A stretch of 6,885 bases of DNA from Lawsonibacter sp. (GTDB taxonomy: Bacteria > Bacillota > Clostridia > Oscillospirales > Oscillospiraceae), in contig JAAWNI010000255.1 of the NCBI GenBank assembly GCA_022798855.1, positions 1 to 6,885 on the forward strand. Direction: 5' to 3'. A model generated the notes under the pieces. It saw only the letters and a program-made list of their open reading frames with translations. It was not told the origin of the DNA and ran no database searches. Shown here piece by piece: positions 6,101 through 6,885 of the stretch. The translations under genes and the position numbers were made by a program. Numbering within the stretch: position 1 is the stretch's first letter; every line of letters begins with the position of its first letter.

Positions 6101-6885
6101 GATGGAGACGATGTCGATGGTTTTGGCGTCGATGTCAACAAACACCTGGGTCAGTACGCCGCGGCCGGTGGTGTTGAAGTTAGCGGTCTTGCGGGTGAGG
6201 ATTTCCTCAACAGAAATAACGGTGTTAACCTCGCCGTCCTCATAGTAGTTGAAGGTGTAATCCTGGAGATTGTTCCGGCCCAGCAGGTCATACAGGGTCC
6301 GGCGGCTGACGCTGCCAGTGTACTCGGCGCGGATGTTCTCCTTCTTCATGTAGGTGCCGATCTCCTGGCCCTTGTACTCCCAGGCGCGGGAAGGACGCAT
6401 AAACACGTCGTCGGAGTACTCGTGGAGGACCAGGTCGCCGTCGTACAGCTCCTCGCCCAGCTGGATGTAGTACTGGCCGCGGTTCAGGTTGTTGCTGCCG
6501 CCCACGTCGCTGGAACGGCGCTCAATAGCCTGATACTTGGACAGAGTGCTGGTGCGGGGGGTGTACTCGGAACGGTAGCCCACGACCACGTCGCCCTTTT
6601 CGGTGGGGATCTTGGTGCCCACGTCGCCGGTGAAGCTGACCATGTCGGCCTTCAGGGCGTTCAGGGCCATCTGAGCCACCTCGTTGCGGGTCAGGGCCTG
6701 GTCAGACTTGGAGTCGATGCCGGCAAACATGCCGACCTCAGTGGCCTGCTTCACGGTAGCCAGGATGTAGCTGTCGCCGAAGTCGTCCTGATACTGGAAG
6801 TAGCCCAGGGCTTTCAGCATCATCAGGGCGGCCTGGACGGCGTTCACGTTCTGGCCGGCGCCGTACATGCCGCCGCCGATGCCGG
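3182..6885 (-). CDS. SLH-anchored S-layer-type surface protein, N-terminus outside the window
   Basis: At least 1,233 residues are visible. The frame is open through base 6885, so the internal ATG at 6868 is not the real start; the signal peptide and earlier SLH repeats are off the edge. Numbering from that Met, residues 1-79 are SLH-like: NAVQAALMMLKALGY, then VKQATEVGMFAGI...LTRNEVAQMALNAL. SLH repeats bind pyruvylated secondary cell-wall polymer. Residues 80-1000 form a long beta-rich, threonine/aspartate/asparagine-rich region with very few cysteines, including an SDSDSDSD run at 361-368. The C-terminus has two similar modules (about 1000-1098 and 1129-1225), each an alanine-rich helix followed by beta strands, joined by a Gln/Glu/Ala helix. 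It ends ITIPAVAAS without an LPXTG or membrane anchor, consistent with SLH anchoring. It probably forms or decorates the surface layer; a specialised enzyme or adhesin role is not visible. It converges with the gene at 2645. Confidence 0.88.
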   Translation of the reverse strand, partial: GIGGGMYGAGQNVNAVQAALMMLKALGYFQYQDDFGDSYILATVKQATEVGMFAGIDSKSDQALTRNEVAQMALNALKADMVSFTGDVGTKIPTEKGDVVVGYRSEYTPRTSTLSKYQAIERRSSDVGGSNNLNRGQYYIQLGEELYDGDLVLHEYSDDVFMRPSRAWEYKGQEIGTYMKKENIRAEYTGSVSRRTLYDLLGRNNLQDYTFNYYEDGEVNTVISVEEILTRKTANFNTTGRGVLTQVFVDIDAKTIDIVSINTYLAKATVDYNTTTERVTLEVYSNISKTNTPVVTNTETATKVVSLADVGNIEGMKQDEFMLVRVSGKNNSTTPNHDTLAGYDVVTVSDVKILTDSELTKFSKASDSDSDSDLNQALFSSVTSEGTEYKSAKRAYYSDEVLDLYADDRLVNKTYNIYLDPYGNAIGVDLYAGNDNYVFITGVDLDTSSISMGTAKAAAIFVDGTMRTITVDVRDTNKNIEKVDAEGSDAVEKSYFEQWKTNSSAVAAGNLNNLNGKTHIVNRWYTYTVDSNNEYTLNPATRMITTEVTNADEEVIKCSNVRIDEKASWGGDTGTAPDANNDGANRYAAGKTGTRTYGNDDSVYIIVEAEEAVSTSGTKKVISDVTGVYTGVQSVEIDVPGTATAGNAIDGTALYDSIYTLYDKNNYIIASVVLGEAKGGNASYVYTLTAATSEEKLSDGTHQWTFDAIVDGQITTLTARSKFAKTIKDLEPGHIQELRYDGDYVVGVKTPTDATKYYKDPFTDSIDDEEIYDVGHTANKGAPDCSVSGAHAYVTGTRLTTSTAPNLRVVGRTMYLKPAGGTEDYGLALVENAPAVVIQPEDDGTKKTEYSSVAAAIGALGDPVDGTPEKEYEGRIVAVLDGQGRAKWVVFVSDTPVLSSGVDNTNGNDTIVVDPNANTVRVTTVGDPDGIGSITSRIRKEMERLGYSEIVIEVNSDNEITKISGKRNGVTYTMKQLGAIRVLTPAEEVAEAGDKIEGMTAEQTEFALTVPNMAAGDDGEAAAKAAARNAIKAAVEASRAVDPAPADTVETSNGFTLTFTWGAYDAPEVDTEGSIVITSVAIAKNGETETISNITFTITALTQEQQDEIDAAEDQAAADAANAKIANAKAAIGQITLTATANASADTQDKAIALVKAAAEAKLNAATTDVEGVTVTVEAGTNANFSAPQDGTGTQGTAGVDGTVTVKITLSCTNGTDDVQDNVVITIPAVAAS
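5765..5788. repeat. Hexanucleotide tandem repeat (gtcgct)x4 inside the S-layer gene
   Basis: Four perfect copies of gtcgct lie in the gene and encode Ser-Asp four times on the minus strand. Because the unit is 6 bases, slippage would add or remove SD pairs without breaking the frame. The run sits between beta-rich segments (after LTKFSKA, before LNQALF), so it is probably a flexible or cation-binding linker. Confidence 0.8.

Overview
The window looks like chromosomal DNA from a high-GC anaerobic Firmicute of the Oscillospiraceae type (the Flavonifractor / Lawsonibacter / Oscillibacter neighbourhood). This placement is an inference. It rests on strongly G/C-ending codons, a two-subunit oxygen-sensitive class I fumarase, a very large SLH-anchored surface protein, and short GC-rich palindromes with tgtaggggcg ends, which I associate from memory with that group. 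No rRNA, tRNA, CRISPR array, transposase or integrase gene is visible.

Layout. Positions 1-2210 hold three minus-strand genes read right to left. They are the fumarase alpha subunit (1371-2210), the fumarase beta subunit (682-1245) and a TPR protein cut by the left edge (1-617). A good promoter (2242-2270) with a 17-bp spacer lies directly before the alpha gene, and an intrinsic terminator on the same strand lies directly before that promoter. The 125-bp gap between alpha and beta contains a 63-bp element with inverted ends, whose outer end supplies the alpha stop codon. Positions 2211-2644 carry no gene but several dispersed-type palindromic repeats. Positions 2645-3115 (plus strand) encode a 156-residue protein with a phage tail-fibre-like N-terminus and no other phage gene nearby. 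A strong hairpin terminator at 3125-3158 follows it. Positions 3182-6885 (minus strand) encode the C-terminal 1,233 residues of an S-layer-type protein. Its signal peptide and first SLH repeats lie beyond the right edge.

How it fits together. The two fumarase subunits form one [4Fe-4S] hydratase for fumarate/malate interconversion, and the TPR gene may be co-transcribed with them. The S-layer protein is an independent cell-surface structural gene. The tail-fibre-like gene converges on it and shares the terminator region. The block between about 2300 and 3160 (repeats plus orphan tail-like gene) looks like an accessory insertion between the surface-protein gene and the fumarase operon. I see no convincing new defence or mobile system. 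The most interesting signals are the TIR-bearing repeats placed inside and beside transcription units, and the orphan tail-fibre-like gene beside them.
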